Assembly (NCBI GenBank): GCA_018136815.1
Contig: CM030942.1
Location: forward strand, 869,797-933,796
Length of the DNA stretch: 64,000 bases
From: Isochrysis galbana
Lineage: Eukaryota > Haptophyta > Isochrysidales > Isochrysidaceae
Direction: 5' to 3'
Made by a program: the position numbers and the translations under genes. Numbering within the stretch: the first letter of the stretch is position 1; the number at the start of each line of letters is the position of its first letter. The notes below the pieces were generated by a model. The model was not told where the DNA came from and did not search any database. It saw nothing but the letters and a program-made list of their open reading frames with translations. Below, one piece after another: positions 49,261-59,590 of the stretch.

Positions 49261-50290
49261 TACTCGTACTCGTAGAAAATTAGAACGTTTGTCGTTTTTC
49301 TTTTTCGGGGGGTTCGTAGCGACTCGACGAACACCTAGTTAGTACAGTCCACAGGTGTGGCACAGAGTAACCCATAAGTAGCCCGGTCACTCACTATGGG
49401 GGTGCGGAGGTAACCAGCTACAATCGGTAGAAGGGGCGCAACGAAGACTACCGGTAGCTTTAACCCTCGTATATGCCCAATCCACCAGGTGGACGATGAC
49501 GATGAAGCCATTTATAGTACATATGGCTATATAGGGAGCCTCTAGGGGCCGTGGGAGGGCTATAGGGGCCCTCTAGGGCTGATATGAGGCCCCCTACCGG
49601 CTTGGGCACCAGTACCTGTAATAAATTCGTCAATTATGCTTGGTTTTTGAAACGCGGGAGAACGTTGCCACGAAAACTTGGAACTTGGTGGGAGCCCCCT
49701 CCCTGCCCCTGCCCCTGCCCCTCCCTGCCCCTGCGCTCTCTGCTCGCGCGAACGCGCCTCCCCCCCCCCCCCCTCCCCGGCCCCCCGCCACCACCCACGA
49801 CCACCACCATGCCAAGGGGCTCTTGCTCCGGCAGCACGCAGACCACCCCCGCACTAGCGAAGGAGAGCGTAAACATGCTTGCTATTGCTATGTATGACCA
49901 GGCTACCTAGGGGTGATATATCATTCGCAGGAACACCCCGGGCGCGACCGGCTTGTCGCGCGCCTTTCGGCTCACAGGAGGAGTTCTAAATCCACGCATC
50001 CGAGCGAGCGCTTGTCGACGTCAAGCGTACCAATACCATGGCGACCGGGCGCAAGCGCAAGCGAATTGAGGCTTTCCTGCGGTGCGAGGGGCAATGATAG
50101 GTCAGAACAGATGTGTGCCACCTTCAAGACACCGCGTGCCACCTACTAGTGGGCCCCCCCACTGCTCGCGAGAGCTCTGAGCTCTCCATGGCCACCACCT
50201 CCAGGCCATTCTTCGGCTGATCACGCGGCGTGATCGGACGTCGCGGAAGCTTGTCGCATCCGCGATCGACCTTTTTGTTTTAGAAGTTGT
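49261..50290. other. Repeat-rich intergenic region, no supported gene
   Basis: AGCCCGGTCACTCACTA at about 49379 recurs at 22684. GGGGCGCAACGAAGACTACC at about 49434 recurs at 23925. At 49490-49580 several GGGGCC and TATAGGG words repeat. A C-run follows at about 49755-49790. Short frames only. Confidence 0.4.
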
Positions 50291-50297
50291 CTGCGTT

Positions 50298-51596
50298 TCT
50301 AAAAAAAAACATCTGAAGATTCTGGGCTACACACCTACTAGACTAGGGTAATTCCCCATCCCTGCCGCCACCGCCCTTAGCTTCCCTTTCCTCCACCTCC
50401 TCCCCTCCCCCCCTTCATTCCTTTGTCTTCGGTATCCGGGGTTCGGCTCGGGTGCGCTACCACGAGCCTGGTTCAAAGCGCGGGTTCCGGGCAGGCCAGT
50501 TGTTGGTCAATTGTCATCTTGTGCTTGTCGGGTCACGGGCTTGCTCGTCTTTCTCGCCCTTGCTTGTCGCTATTGTGTCTCGGTGGGTTTATGTCCAGTC
50601 GAGGAGTATCTCGTCTCAGAGTTGTTCTGGTACGGGTCCCTCGGCAATTATATATGCCACCCCCATCGAGGTGGTCAAGGTTTGCAGCTCTAGACTTGGT
50701 TCTAGCTTTCCTCTTGCACCTAGTGTGAACAAAGGGTATATGTCGTTCATGTCGATCCTTTTCTTCGGCTGTCTGCCCATGCCTGCTTTGGCGGTCCTAG
50801 CCGAGTCTGTCGTATTTGCAAATAGTAGTGCCTTGCTTAGTGTCGTGTACCTGTCTATCGTTCTTATCAACACTGATTTCTCCGAGAATTCAATGCCGTC
50901 GTAGTGTATCCTGTAGAAGTCTGTTAAGATATATCTCCATGGTAGAGTGTAGAGTATTGTGAGCGATCGTGGTGCTTTCCCCCCGGGGTGCATGAAGAGG
51001 TTATCTACGATTACCTCTTCCCTGCTTCTACCATTTCGGGGAGTGTACCTTGCCAGATTGTCGAGCGTCTCGAATATGTTGACTACCCTCGGGCACTCGC
51101 CCAAGTGGGTGGAAGATTCGTTAGACACCTTGCACATGCGGCAAGTTTTGTCTCTGTCCGCGAACCGGTTGTAGGTGCCTATCCTTCTGTGGGTTAGGTG
51201 CTTGAAATGGAGGTGTGTATCTCTCGCCGTCGTCATCGGGGATGTATATATTGTGGCTAGGTGTTCCCACGTGTTGTCGGGTATCGGTAGACGCTGTTTC
51301 CAATTCTCGGGTCCCGTTAGGCGTCTACGCTTTCCGTCCGTCTTCTGTATTGCTCGTGTTAGTTGCTCCACTCCCATTTTGTCTAGAGGGGTATCCCCGT
51401 CCAGGGTATATTCGTCTGCTAGTGGGTATTCCAATCTCTTGTTTGATTTGAAGCCATCCCCCCATTTTGCCGGTGGGGAGGGATCTAGCTGCTCGGGAGC
51501 ATTGTCGAGTCTTGCGCCGATTATGGGCGTACCTAGGTACGAGAGCTCCGCTTCATACCACGCGCCTTTGAGCTCGGCGAAATAACTGCCAGACAC
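50298..51596 (-). mobile_element. LINE: ORF2 C-terminal tail plus 3' UTR (5'-truncated)
   Basis: The minus-strand frame 51596-50616 has the connector (ARLDNAPEQLDPSPPAKWGD), LEYPLADEYTLDGDTPLD, the zinc finger CRMCKVSNESSTHLGEC and ILYTLPWRYILTDFYRIHYD. It ends AEGPVPEQL. It is uninterrupted for 326 codons. Downstream the 3' UTR (CGAACCCCGGATACCGAAG, then TAGTAGGTGTGTAGCCCAGA and an oligo-T) runs to 50298. It is the clearest link between the ORF2 tail and the shared 3' UTR. EN and RT are missing through 5' truncation. The left end at 51596 adjoins the direct repeat at 51589-51733. Confidence 0.8.
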
Positions 51597-52112
51597 TGTC
51601 AGACCCGACTCCTACTATGACCTATCAGACATCTTCCCGCAAGCAACAATCAACGATCCCTCCACGGCCGCGTCAGCTGCCGGCTCGGTCGAACGGCCCT
51701 CTGCCTACGAGCCTGTAGTCATCGCGTGTTCGACATTTTACATTTTAGTTTTCGCCCCGTTTGGTTTAGTTTGTGTGTCTCTGTGGGCTCAGCTTTTTTG
51801 AGTCCATTCGTTGTAGTCTCCCGTGTCTATCTCGGACCTAAGAAGCTCTCATTCTCTCTCTCCCTCTCTCTCACTAGCTCGCTAGCTAGCCTTGTCTCTA
51901 CTTTCCGACGCCACGCGTCACGACCCTCCGACCTTCAGTCTACCTCATCGCTCATAGCGCTCGATGGCAGACACTCTCAGACCCGATTCTTACTATGATC
52001 TGTCAGACATCTTCCCGCCAACGACAATCAACGACCCTTCCACGGCCGCGTCAGCTGCCGGCTCGATCGAACGGCTCTCTGCCTATGAGCCTGTAGTCAT
52101 CGCGTGTTCGAC
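51589..52112 (+). repeat. Direct repeats of about 145 bp (leader of an unidentified ORF)
   Basis: 51589-51733 and 51964-52112 share GCAGACACT-TCAGACCCGA, then TCAGACATCTTCCCGC and ACGGCCGCGTCAGCTGCCGG, and GTAGTCATCGCGTGTTCGAC, with few changes. The right copy starts at ATG 51964 (MADTLRPDSYYDLSDIFPPT). The two copies are 230 bases apart, around a CT-rich segment. It may be a tandem 5' end of a retroelement, or LTR-like repeats. The encoded peptide has no known motif. Confidence 0.7.
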
Positions 52113-52154
52113 ACGTCAACGTCAATTTCGCACGAGCGCGAAAACGTTTTTGGG

Positions 52155-52335
52155 TCTGTGTGTTGAATGGCGTCGAAAATGTGCATATTTCTTATAAGAT
52201 TCTGCCTAATATACCCATTTCCAGTGTAATACCCTAAAAATCGCGTGATAAAACCTCAATCTTCAATCTTGACTTGGTGAATTTTCACCCTTAGAAGTTA
52301 AAAGTAAAAGTAAAAGGCGTGTTTGACCGCCCTAC
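52155..52335 (+). mobile_element. Repeat D, second copy, right end TTTGACCGCCCTA
   Basis: Almost the same as 20752-20928, with small insertions (CAATCTTCAATCTT; AAGTAAAAGTAAAAG). Ends at GTTTGACCGCCCTA. It follows the second direct repeat directly. Confidence 0.65.
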
Positions 52336-52579
52336 TACAAGGGAGAAGGGGGGATTGCCACGTTGCCGCAAGGCGCGGCGCCGATGGCGCTGCTGCTGGT
52401 CTTCGCCGCCGGGACCTTGTCGAGTCGAGCGCTGAAGCGCTGAGCGTTGCCGGAGGAGTGCTCAGTGCTCAGTGCTCAGTGCTCGTCACTCGTCACCCTC
52501 TACTTTTTAACTTTGGTTAACTACTAGTACTCTACTCTAGTATAATAAGAGGAGCAGACCGCCGGCTGCGTGGCGGTCC
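52336..52579 (+). promoter_or_regulatory. Upstream region of the sideroflexin gene
   Basis: A CAGTGCT triplet (AGTGCTCAGTGCTCAGTGCT) at about 52460-52485 and an AT-rich stretch (about 52505-52550) lie before the ATG. A promoter function is inferred from position only. Confidence 0.3.
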
Positions 52580-53704
52580 ATGCATCGCCGGCGGCTGGCG
52601 GCGGGAGTGTTCACCTCGGCGTCCTTGGTGGTCCACCGCACCAAAAGTACTAACGCCTTGTCCGCAGGCACCAATGACGAGAGAAAGCCGCCTGCCCCCG
52701 CGTCGCGTACCATCTGGGAGCAATTGACACGGCCCCCTCCATTCGAATCTAAGGCGCCATCTCGGTTCAACCTCGAGACGTATGCAGGCCGTGCTCTACA
52801 CTTCCTCGATACCCTTGGCGATCTAAGCACACTAACGATGACTGGCGAGAATCTGCGTGAGCAGCAGAAGCTCCTCGCTCGTCACGCCGCTGGCGAGGTC
52901 ACCGGTGCAACGGATGCTGAGCTATGGCGAGCTCGGAAAGTGATCTCCTCTTCTGTACACCCCGAGACAGGGCAAGAGATCCCGGTTCCTCTCCGATTTT
53001 CAGCCTTCGCTCCCGCAAACCTTATCATCAGTCTCGGCCTGCTCCGACCAGACGCGACTCTCGTCTCGACAGCATTCTTTCAGTGGCTAAACCAAACATA
53101 CAACGCTGCCGTGAACTGGCAAAACCGCGCAAGCGGCGAAGCAGCTTCCATGGAAAAACTTGCCATTAGCTATTTTGCGGCCACTGGCGCTGCCTTAGCC
53201 ATTGGTGTGGGTGCCATGCCACTGCTCCAGCGTTTAGGAATTTCTGGGAGGCTGGTCCAGCTCACCGTACCCGCAACCGCCGTGTCAATCGCCTCAGTGG
53301 TCAACCTTGTGCTAACACGTTGGAGTGAGGTCACAGATGGTATTGAGGTTTACACGGAAGATGGACTTGCGCTTGGCACTTCGAAGGCTGCTGGCGTGCT
53401 TGCTGTCGGAAAATGCGCGGTGACTCGTGTACTTTGGACCTTTTGTATTCTCACGGCGGCCCCGGTAGTTAATGCAAGTGTCCTTCGATGGCTTCCGTTC
53501 ATTGCCGCTTCTTCCTCAGCATCACTAGCCTTGGAAGCTGGTGTGATCTTCTTTAGCATCTGGCTCTCGGTACCTCTTTGCCTTGCTGTGTGGCCACAGC
53601 GCGATTCGGTCGTTGCCTCGACACTTGAGCCAGTCTTTTGCCACCTCAAGCATCCTGTGACGGGCAACTCGGTGGATCTGGTTTTCTTCAACAAAGGGTT
53701 GTAA
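52580..53704 (+). CDS. Sideroflexin (mitochondrial serine/amino-acid transporter family)
   Basis: A single-exon ORF of 374 residues. The N terminus (residues 1-45) is Arg/Ala/Ser-rich and could be a mitochondrial targeting region. The conserved parts are TYAGRALHFLDTLGDLSTLT (about 68-88), DAELWRARKVISSSVHPETG, then IPVPLRFSAFAPANL, FFQWLNQTYNAAVNWQNR, and the C terminus GNSVDLVFFNKGL. Sideroflexins have exactly this order: 'RxxHFxxxtdPrxLl', 'AkxixDSxxHPDTGE', 'FWQWxNQSfNAxVNYtNR', and a final '(Y/F)FNKGL'. Four to five hydrophobic segments follow the QWLNQ motif. Human SFXN1 carries serine into mitochondria for one-carbon metabolism. The length (about 320-330 aa in animals) is extended at the N terminus. 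The frame is intact. Confidence 0.9.
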   Translation: MHRRRLAAGVFTSASLVVHRTKSTNALSAGTNDERKPPAPASRTIWEQLTRPPPFESKAPSRFNLETYAGRALHFLDTLGDLSTLTMTGENLREQQKLLARHAAGEVTGATDAELWRARKVISSSVHPETGQEIPVPLRFSAFAPANLIISLGLLRPDATLVSTAFFQWLNQTYNAAVNWQNRASGEAASMEKLAISYFAATGAALAIGVGAMPLLQRLGISGRLVQLTVPATAVSIASVVNLVLTRWSEVTDGIEVYTEDGLALGTSKAAGVLAVGKCAVTRVLWTFCILTAAPVVNASVLRWLPFIAASSSASLALEAGVIFFSIWLSVPLCLAVWPQRDSVVASTLEPVFCHLKHPVTGNSVDLVFFNKGL

Positions 53705-53960
53705 TGCCGAGGGAGGCAAGGCGCGCCTTGTCACGCACTCTCTGCGACGCATCATCGCGTCGTCGAAGCAGACTGGCGAAATCTCAACTACGAGCATCTC
53801 GACCACCCCCAAGGGGTCTGTGGAGAATATGCTATGGAGCTCGCCTCACCCAACCCGTGTATGTTAACATGCCGTGGCACGGACGACGTGTAAGAGGATA
53901 GGTGTGACATGTGATAAATTGCCTCTACTTTTGTTTCCAACAATTATTCTTAGCCCACTA
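53705..53960. other. 3' flank of the sideroflexin gene
   Basis: No ORF. The next insertion, a B-type LINE, starts about 250 bases after the stop. Confidence 0.35.
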
Positions 53961-54655
53961 TGCATAAACCTTTTCATAGTCTCACCGCACACGCGGCCGT
54001 GGACCCTCTGCTTTCTTCTCACGCAGCAAAAACTTCCTACACCCCCACTCCCCCGGCCCTTCCCCCCCGCCATCAGGCGACTCCCCCCGTGCACTACTAG
54101 GGGGGTAGGTAGAGTTGAAGGGCTTAGATATGGTCCGGTGGCCCGCGCCCCCCTCCGGTGATCGTTCCCCCCCTTCCTCCTGTGTCTCCGGGTGGGCGGC
54201 GGCCTCGATGCCGACATATTCTGTAAACAGGCGCGGGACTTACCAATTTTTCCTTCTCCGCGCTCTGTCTCCCCTCTCCTGCGGCACGCGCGATGGCGCG
54301 CCTGCGGCAGGCCTCCAGCTGCCCTCTGGCGACCCTTGGAGGCTCCTGGAGGCCAGTTCAGGGGGCAGAGGAGGTTGGGGCTGGGCCCTGGCCTCCCCTG
54401 CCTCTCCCTCGCTGGCGCTCCAGAGCCGCCTCTGGGGCCCCCACGCTCCACGCTGCACCTGTCTGCATGTCGACCAGGGGGGGAGGGGGGGCTGGAGTAA
54501 TTGGCTGGCCACGACTGGCCAGGGCGGGCGAATGGGACGAGCCTGTGAGTGGGAGAGTGGGTCAGTAGGGTAGTGTGCTCCTGGCAAGCCATCAGGCATG
54601 CCAGGAGGATGGGTGGTTCCTCTCCCATGGCAGGGGAGGAGTGGAGAGGGGGGGC
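53961..54655 (-). mobile_element. B-type short LINE copy, 5' end truncated
   Basis: AAACCTTTTCATAGTCTCACC at its left end, then GGCCGTGGACCCTCTGCTTTC, and the full B-type sequence up to TCCATGGCAG, matching 41555-42250. It lacks the final CCAAGTATAAATTC. A target duplication was not found, so the 5' end is probably truncated or rearranged. Confidence 0.75.
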
Positions 54656-55341
54656 GAAGAGCTCGGCGAAGGCGCCGGTTAGAAGAGGCGTCGACGCCCA
54701 AAAAAACCAAAAACAAGACGGATAAAGGCCTTACATTTGCCCTTACCCCCTCGCACCCTGTCGTAAGGCCATTATGCAGCCAAAATGCCCTGATTGGAGT
54801 TTGGCCTACTACCGTTGAGGTGCTTGCAGTGGCCCAATGGCCGTATGTGTCCCTGCCCTTGTGACATAAGGCCCTTATGGGGGTAAGGCTCTTACTTTTA
54901 AGGCCCTTAAAAGTAATTGTGCCACCCCTTGGAGCACACACAGACGAAAGGGTGGCACACAAGCCAAGTGCGAGAGCGCTATTTCTTTCTCGAACATGAC
55001 GTGATGTTGACGATATGACGTGAGACAAGAATGTTTGATGTGTTGTGGTCATTGTTGCGTGTTGTGATGTCAGCAAGAGGAGAGGGTGTTCCGGAATGTG
55101 TTAGGATATGCGTGCACTGGCGCGATGTTCGATCTTGCTGGTGTGCGGAGCATATACAGTTGCAACATGATGAGGTTGCGGGGGGCTTGTAAAATGTTCC
55201 ACAAGTTGCACAAAGATTGAAAATGCCGATCTCGGACAAGGTACATATTGAGGAAGGCCAGGCTGTCGCACCGCAACAAGGACAAATACAGTGTTGTTAC
55301 ATCAAATAGCAAACAATCGGAGCCGATGCATCATAGATGCA
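54656..55341. other. Intergenic, no supported gene
   Basis: Contains a (TAAGGCC)-type inverted pair: GGCCTTAC at about 54727 and TAAGGCC words at about 54765-54905, perhaps a MITE relic. Short frames only. Confidence 0.35.
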
Positions 55342-56865
55342 TCATCGGTGAAACCCAATCGAAAGAATTGGTGGCTCGGGTGGATTGCCTTTGGCTGTCG
55401 ATGATAGACCCGATCCATTCACTCGCTCACCGCGGTCATTGAATTCTGTTAGACGCCGCTTTGTGTTAAGGATGTCAACAGGAGTGTCATAGACAGCATA
55501 GAGACGTTGCTTCGGACTTTCGTTAAGATCGTCGGAGGTGCCGGGACGACGCTGTGCAAAAGATACCGGTGCAGTAGACGGTCGTGCTGGGCGAGACGCA
55601 TCATTTTCAGCTCGCACGGCGGCATACCGGGGCGAATGAGGTCTGCGGTACGGGCTATCTGTGGTTTCCGCATCCAATGAAGCGAGATCTCGAATCGGCA
55701 TCGGCTTGGCAGTGGTCATGATCGACTTTCGAGCAGCAGCGCTGAATGGACGGCTTGGAAACGCCCTCGAAGCTCGTGCCGAAGGCGTCTGTTCAAGCAT
55801 GGAAGGCGGCATACGTTCCTTTTTGGTTGACGGTTTGGGGGGCTGCCGGTGCTTTTCTGGGACGCTGAAGCCAGGTCGCGGAACGAATGCCACCCCTATT
55901 TCTGAATCTGTTGACGGCATACCTATGGCCATGGTTACGGTGTTGACCGGCACACTTGCTCGCGGCGCATCGTAGGACAGGGCTGCTGTTGGAATGTAAA
56001 GCTCCGGCGGCTCCGACATGGCATCACCATAGGAAGACGCGGGTTGTTCCAACAATAGCTCTCTTGTAAGAACAATTGGCGAAGAAGGAGGAGATAAAGT
56101 CGCATCTTGCCCATGTCCGCTTTCTAAGGCAGGCGCATGCCCGCGCCCTCGTACGCTGCGACCAGATGGCAGTGAGCAAAAGGTTGAGGGAACCGCTGAC
56201 ACTGGCCTTGAAGCCTGCTTAGGACGAATCGTGCCGCGGCTACTCGGCCAAATGGATGTTGACCTACTATCATCCAAGCTGTTACTAATTGGAATCGTCC
56301 TTGGAGTCGTTCGCCCTGACGTGTTGCGAGTGTCCTGATGTGTCGGCTTCGTCAGCTGGTCAACGTAAATCACAATTTCTTTCATCCTCTCGTGCACTCT
56401 ACACTTCAAATCTTCCAGTGCTGCCTCGACAATAGCTACTCGAGCATCAAGATTATCACGCAGATCGTTCAGAGCATTGGTCCTTTCCATAAGACCAGGA
56501 TGGGGGGGTGTTCCCAGCTGCCGCGGAGGTGCAGTAGAGCTCGCATCTAGGGCTGCGTCTATCGAATGCAAAGCTGCACCTTTGTCATCTGCACCGCGGA
56601 CGACGTGACTTTGTTCCGGGCCGAGAATGTATTCTCCACAAAACATACGATGATCGTGACCATCGCGATTGCCACTCCTCATTGGGTCTTGCTCATCTGG
56701 ATCCCACTGCATAGTAACAGTCCTCTCTTCACTTTGCTTTGTCTCAAGGATTGTAAGGCGGCGCTCCTGATCTTCGAGTATCTGTGTGATCAGCGTCACA
56801 ATGGCGCTGTCGGTCTTGCTGCCGTCCTCAACAAGTCTCTTCAAAAGTTCTGCCGCTGGGTGCAT
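55342..56865 (-). CDS. Hypothetical Ser/Pro-rich protein with N-terminal coiled coil
   Basis: From ATG 56865 the frame encodes 507 residues; upstream in-frame codons come from the GA repeat and are not counted. Residues 1-45 are helical (AAELLKRLVEDGSKTDSAIV, then LITQILEDQERRLTILE), and a second coiled coil is at about 145-180 (NDLRDNLDARVAIVEAALED). The rest is Ser/Pro/Arg-rich, with several short repeats of 'RPxSA' type (SRPVSAVPSTF, RPSTAPVSF). No membrane segment or enzyme motif is seen. The composition resembles microtubule- or cilium-associated proteins, but this is a guess. The ORF is clean and probably a single exon. Confidence 0.6.
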   Translation of the reverse strand: MHPAAELLKRLVEDGSKTDSAIVTLITQILEDQERRLTILETKQSEERTVTMQWDPDEQDPMRSGNRDGHDHRMFCGEYILGPEQSHVVRGADDKGAALHSIDAALDASSTAPPRQLGTPPHPGLMERTNALNDLRDNLDARVAIVEAALEDLKCRVHERMKEIVIYVDQLTKPTHQDTRNTSGRTTPRTIPISNSLDDSRSTSIWPSSRGTIRPKQASRPVSAVPSTFCSLPSGRSVRGRGHAPALESGHGQDATLSPPSSPIVLTRELLLEQPASSYGDAMSEPPELYIPTAALSYDAPRASVPVNTVTMAIGMPSTDSEIGVAFVPRPGFSVPEKHRQPPKPSTKKERMPPSMLEQTPSARASRAFPSRPFSAAARKSIMTTAKPMPIRDLASLDAETTDSPYRRPHSPRYAAVRAENDASRPARPSTAPVSFAQRRPGTSDDLNESPKQRLYAVYDTPVDILNTKRRLTEFNDRGERVNGSGLSSTAKGNPPEPPILSIGFHR

Positions 56866-56924
56866 CTGTCCTGCAGCGCTACGCCCGAGTGCGGAGCAGA
56901 ATGACGACCGGAGGAGAGGCCCGA

Positions 56925-57070
56925 GAGAGCGCGCGCGCGCGAGAGAGAGAGAGAGTGAGTGAGAGAGGGAGAGAGGGAGAGTGAGAGAAAGAGAGGGGGG
57001 GGGGGGGGGGGGGGAGAAGAGGGAGAGAGAAGGAGGGAGAGAGAGAGGGAGAGAGGGAGAGAGGCAGAAG
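56925..57070. repeat. (GA)n-rich repeat
   Basis: GCGCGCGAGAGAGAGAG, then GAGAGAGGGAGAG words with a G run (about 57001-57014). It precedes the minus-strand gene and is probably in its upstream region. Confidence 0.9.
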
Positions 57071-57390
57071 CAGAAGCAGAGCAAGGGTCTGAGCCAGATT
57101 GATGTGATACACCTGGTCAGAGGTGGAGAGGTAGTTTACGGGGTTAGCTGACTGCTACGGCGGCGAGAGAGATCATCGACACTTGCAAAAACACATAACC
57201 GCCATTTTTGAAACGTCTTATTTTTCAGCTTGATTGAAACTTGTAACTTGCAGTTCGAGTGGAGTACTTTGCTACCAGCTAGCTACTCGGTGCCTAGCCA
57301 ATTCCTAGCACAATTGTTCTCCCCCTCGGTATTTTGCCACCTTGAAGGCCCTTGAGGCTTTACGGTCCTGAGTCAGGAATTGTGCTCAGC
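57071..57390. other. Intergenic
   Basis: Upstream flank of the hypothetical gene. No gene or RNA is seen. Confidence 0.3.
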
Positions 57391-57398
57391 CCACACGC

Positions 57399-58540
57399 CC
57401 TACATGTGAAACACAGGAACAGTGTTTTTTCGGAGGCCCAAAACATATGTTTTTCGCTGTTTTATTTCGGGCGGCCGGCGGCCGTCATCCTCTGCATCAC
57501 TGTCGTCATCACTCTCCCACTTTACCACATCTGGGGCCCAGCCCGCTAGGGGTGGGGACGGGAAAAATCGACTTTTCAAAATTGCACCCAAATCTCCAAG
57601 AGAAAGCAAGGAGGGATTCTTCATGATGACATCAAAGCAACTACAAAGTTTCGCGAGTTGATTCTTTCGTGGTCACGAGTACGAACGCCCGCAATGCGGC
57701 GATTTTTTTGCAGTGGCCAAGGAGTTTTCTTTTAGGTAAACACACCCTCATTGCCATGAGCGCCATCCATGCGCAAGATGCAAGTGCAAGTGCTGCCGAG
57801 GGCTTCTCAAGCTCAGGCACTTCTCTGAAATTTGAGGCCCGACGATAGTCTTGCCCAATGTATGTGGTTCAAGGATAGTATTCGCTCTCACCGTCAGTGA
57901 TGTTCATTAAGATGAGCTACTTCAAACTCGCTCTGCGGCCTGGCGCGGCCCGGCGACGAGCTGCGAGCTGTCAAGTGCGTAGGCCGCGGCATGCATGGGG
58001 GAATGCAAATATTCCCACCGAGCTGCGTGGATCTTACCTAAGGCTTTGAACCATGGGACCTTGAGCTGCAGCGTTGCAGCGCTCCAATCCTCTCGCCAAT
58101 GGAGAACATTCGATCGTACACCTTGCCTGTGCAAAACGCATTTCCATCCAGCAAACGTAGCAACTTGAGGATGGGCAACGCGACATGAAGGATGAGAACG
58201 AGAGGTTTCCAAAAGCCTTCTTCATCCAACACAATGGACTTCACCTTCCGCCCAATGTCTGCCTCTATAGCATCTCATCGTCCCCATCGGTGTCGCCCAA
58301 CGATCGCCCCCGCGGCTGGGCCTGGGGCCTGGCATGGAGCGGTGGCGAGAGTAGCAAGGACAGAGGGAGGGAGGGAGGGAGGGAGCGCGACACGGGCCGC
58401 CCCTCGTCCCGCCGTGCCCCCGTGCCCCCCCCCCGCACATCTGTTTTTTACACTATTTTTCTCTGTTTTTTTCGACGGCAAAAATAAACATACTGTTTTT
58501 GCTATTTTATTTCTAAGTTTGACTGTGTTTCACATGTAGG
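57399..58540 (-). mobile_element. hAT element with degenerate transposase and 8-bp target duplication
   Basis: Inverted tips CCTACATGTGAAACACAG (57399-57416) and the exact complement at 58523-58540. Direct repeats CCACACGC at 57391-57398 and 58541-58548. The 1142-bp element carries transposase remnants on the minus strand: EEGFWKPLVLILHVALPILK and LLRLLDGNAFCTGKVYDRMF (about 58060-58230). In the next frame KVPWFKALGKIHAARWEYLH and SPMHAAAYALDSSQL follow (about 57960-58040). These match hAT transposase blocks ('PI...LR.vD...mG.iY..m' and 'RWd...plHaAayyL'). The catalytic N-terminal part and the ERxFS block are missing. Confidence 0.85.
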
Positions 58541-58591
58541 CCACACGCCCACACGTACTGGCCCGGCCCGCAACCAAAGGGTTGGGCTGCA

Positions 58592-59190
58592 TTGAAAAAA
58601 AAACCTTTTAATATTCACGCCACGCGTGCGGCTACGGGGTCAACTATTGTAGCCACGCCCAGATCCCTTCATCTCCCTCACTTCCCGCCTTGCGGCAACT
58701 CCCCTCGTGCTCTACATAGGGGGGGCGTGTGCGTGTGCTTTGTGTGTGTGGTGAGGTGTGCATGAGGGGGTGTCTCTGAAGCGTATGCTGTTGGCTACAG
58801 TGAGGTGAGTGTTGTGCCCATAGGGGCCACCCGGCCGCGGGCCGCGCCGCCGGAGCAGCGCGGCCCTTGCCAGGGCGAGAGGGGCCTCTGCCATAAGGCA
58901 TGCCCAATGCCCAATGGAGAGGTGGCTGCTGGAGCCTGACATTGATGGAGAGCTGCCAGCAGCCTGCTGCTCCCCATGGGGGAGTCCAGCATGGCTGCCA
59001 TGAGTGGTGTGGCCGGGGCCACGGGCCGTGCGGCGCGACCGGAGTCGCACACACCTGTTCGGCCTCTGTGTGCGGACGCGGCCGCTTCATCAGCGGCTCC
59101 ATGAGCGCTGGGGGGGCGCCCTCGGTGGGGGGCCCGAAGGAGAGGGGAGTCGCGTCGGCGCGCTCCATCGCGTCTAAGTATAAACTTAGT
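58592..59190 (-). mobile_element. A-type short LINE copy, most complete
   Basis: Read on the minus strand it begins CAACTAAGTTTATACTTAG, then ATGGAGCGCGCC (59171), a leader MERADATPLSFGPPTEGAPP ending MKRPRPHT, and continues GCATGCCTTATGGCAGAGGC. It ends GTGAATATTAAAAGGTTTTT with a poly-T/A tail. The right end resembles that of B-type copies (ATTAAAAGGTTT), so A and B are 5' variants with a common 3' end. Flanking target duplication was not found. Confidence 0.75.
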
Positions 59191-59214
59191 TGAGACGACA
59201 AATATACATCAACA

Positions 59215-59440
59215 GGCCTGCCCGGACCCACGTTCCACGTTCCGAAGCGGGCCCGTGGTAGTGCACCTGGGCCGCACCCTGGAAACCAAAGAAAGCAAAA
59301 GGAAAGAAGGGGGGAAGGGGAGGAGGTGGAGGGAAGGGAGAAAAGGACGTTGACAGCGGAGCGGTAATAGGTACCGGACATCTAGTAGGTGTGTAGCCTA
59401 GAACCTTCAAATGTTTTTTTGGGGCCCTTGGCAAGAATAA
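59215..59440 (+). mobile_element. LINE 3' UTR, forward copy
   Basis: Contains AGTGCACCTGGGCCGCACCC, then GGAAACCAAAGAAAGC, a purine tract, and AGTAGGTGTGTAGCCTAGAA with CTTCAAATG and a T run. It adjoins the end of the A-type copy without a gap, in the other orientation. Confidence 0.65.
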
Positions 59441-59590
59441 GAATAAGAATAGACAAAACATCACATTAGATGCTCAATTGTGGCGGCACCGACGGACAGC
59501 TTACCATCGTGGATGGCCTCGGCCACATACGCAAGAAATTTGATCTGGCATGGTGCAATAATCTATCCAAACTTCACGCAATCCATCAAA
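59441..59590. other. 3' flank of the EamA transporter gene
   Basis: Short segment with no separate gene. Confidence 0.3.

Noticed and set aside
53961-54655. Plus-strand 152-codon and minus-strand 278-codon ORFs as genes
   Set aside because: They lie within a B-type LINE copy that also occurs at 41555-42291.
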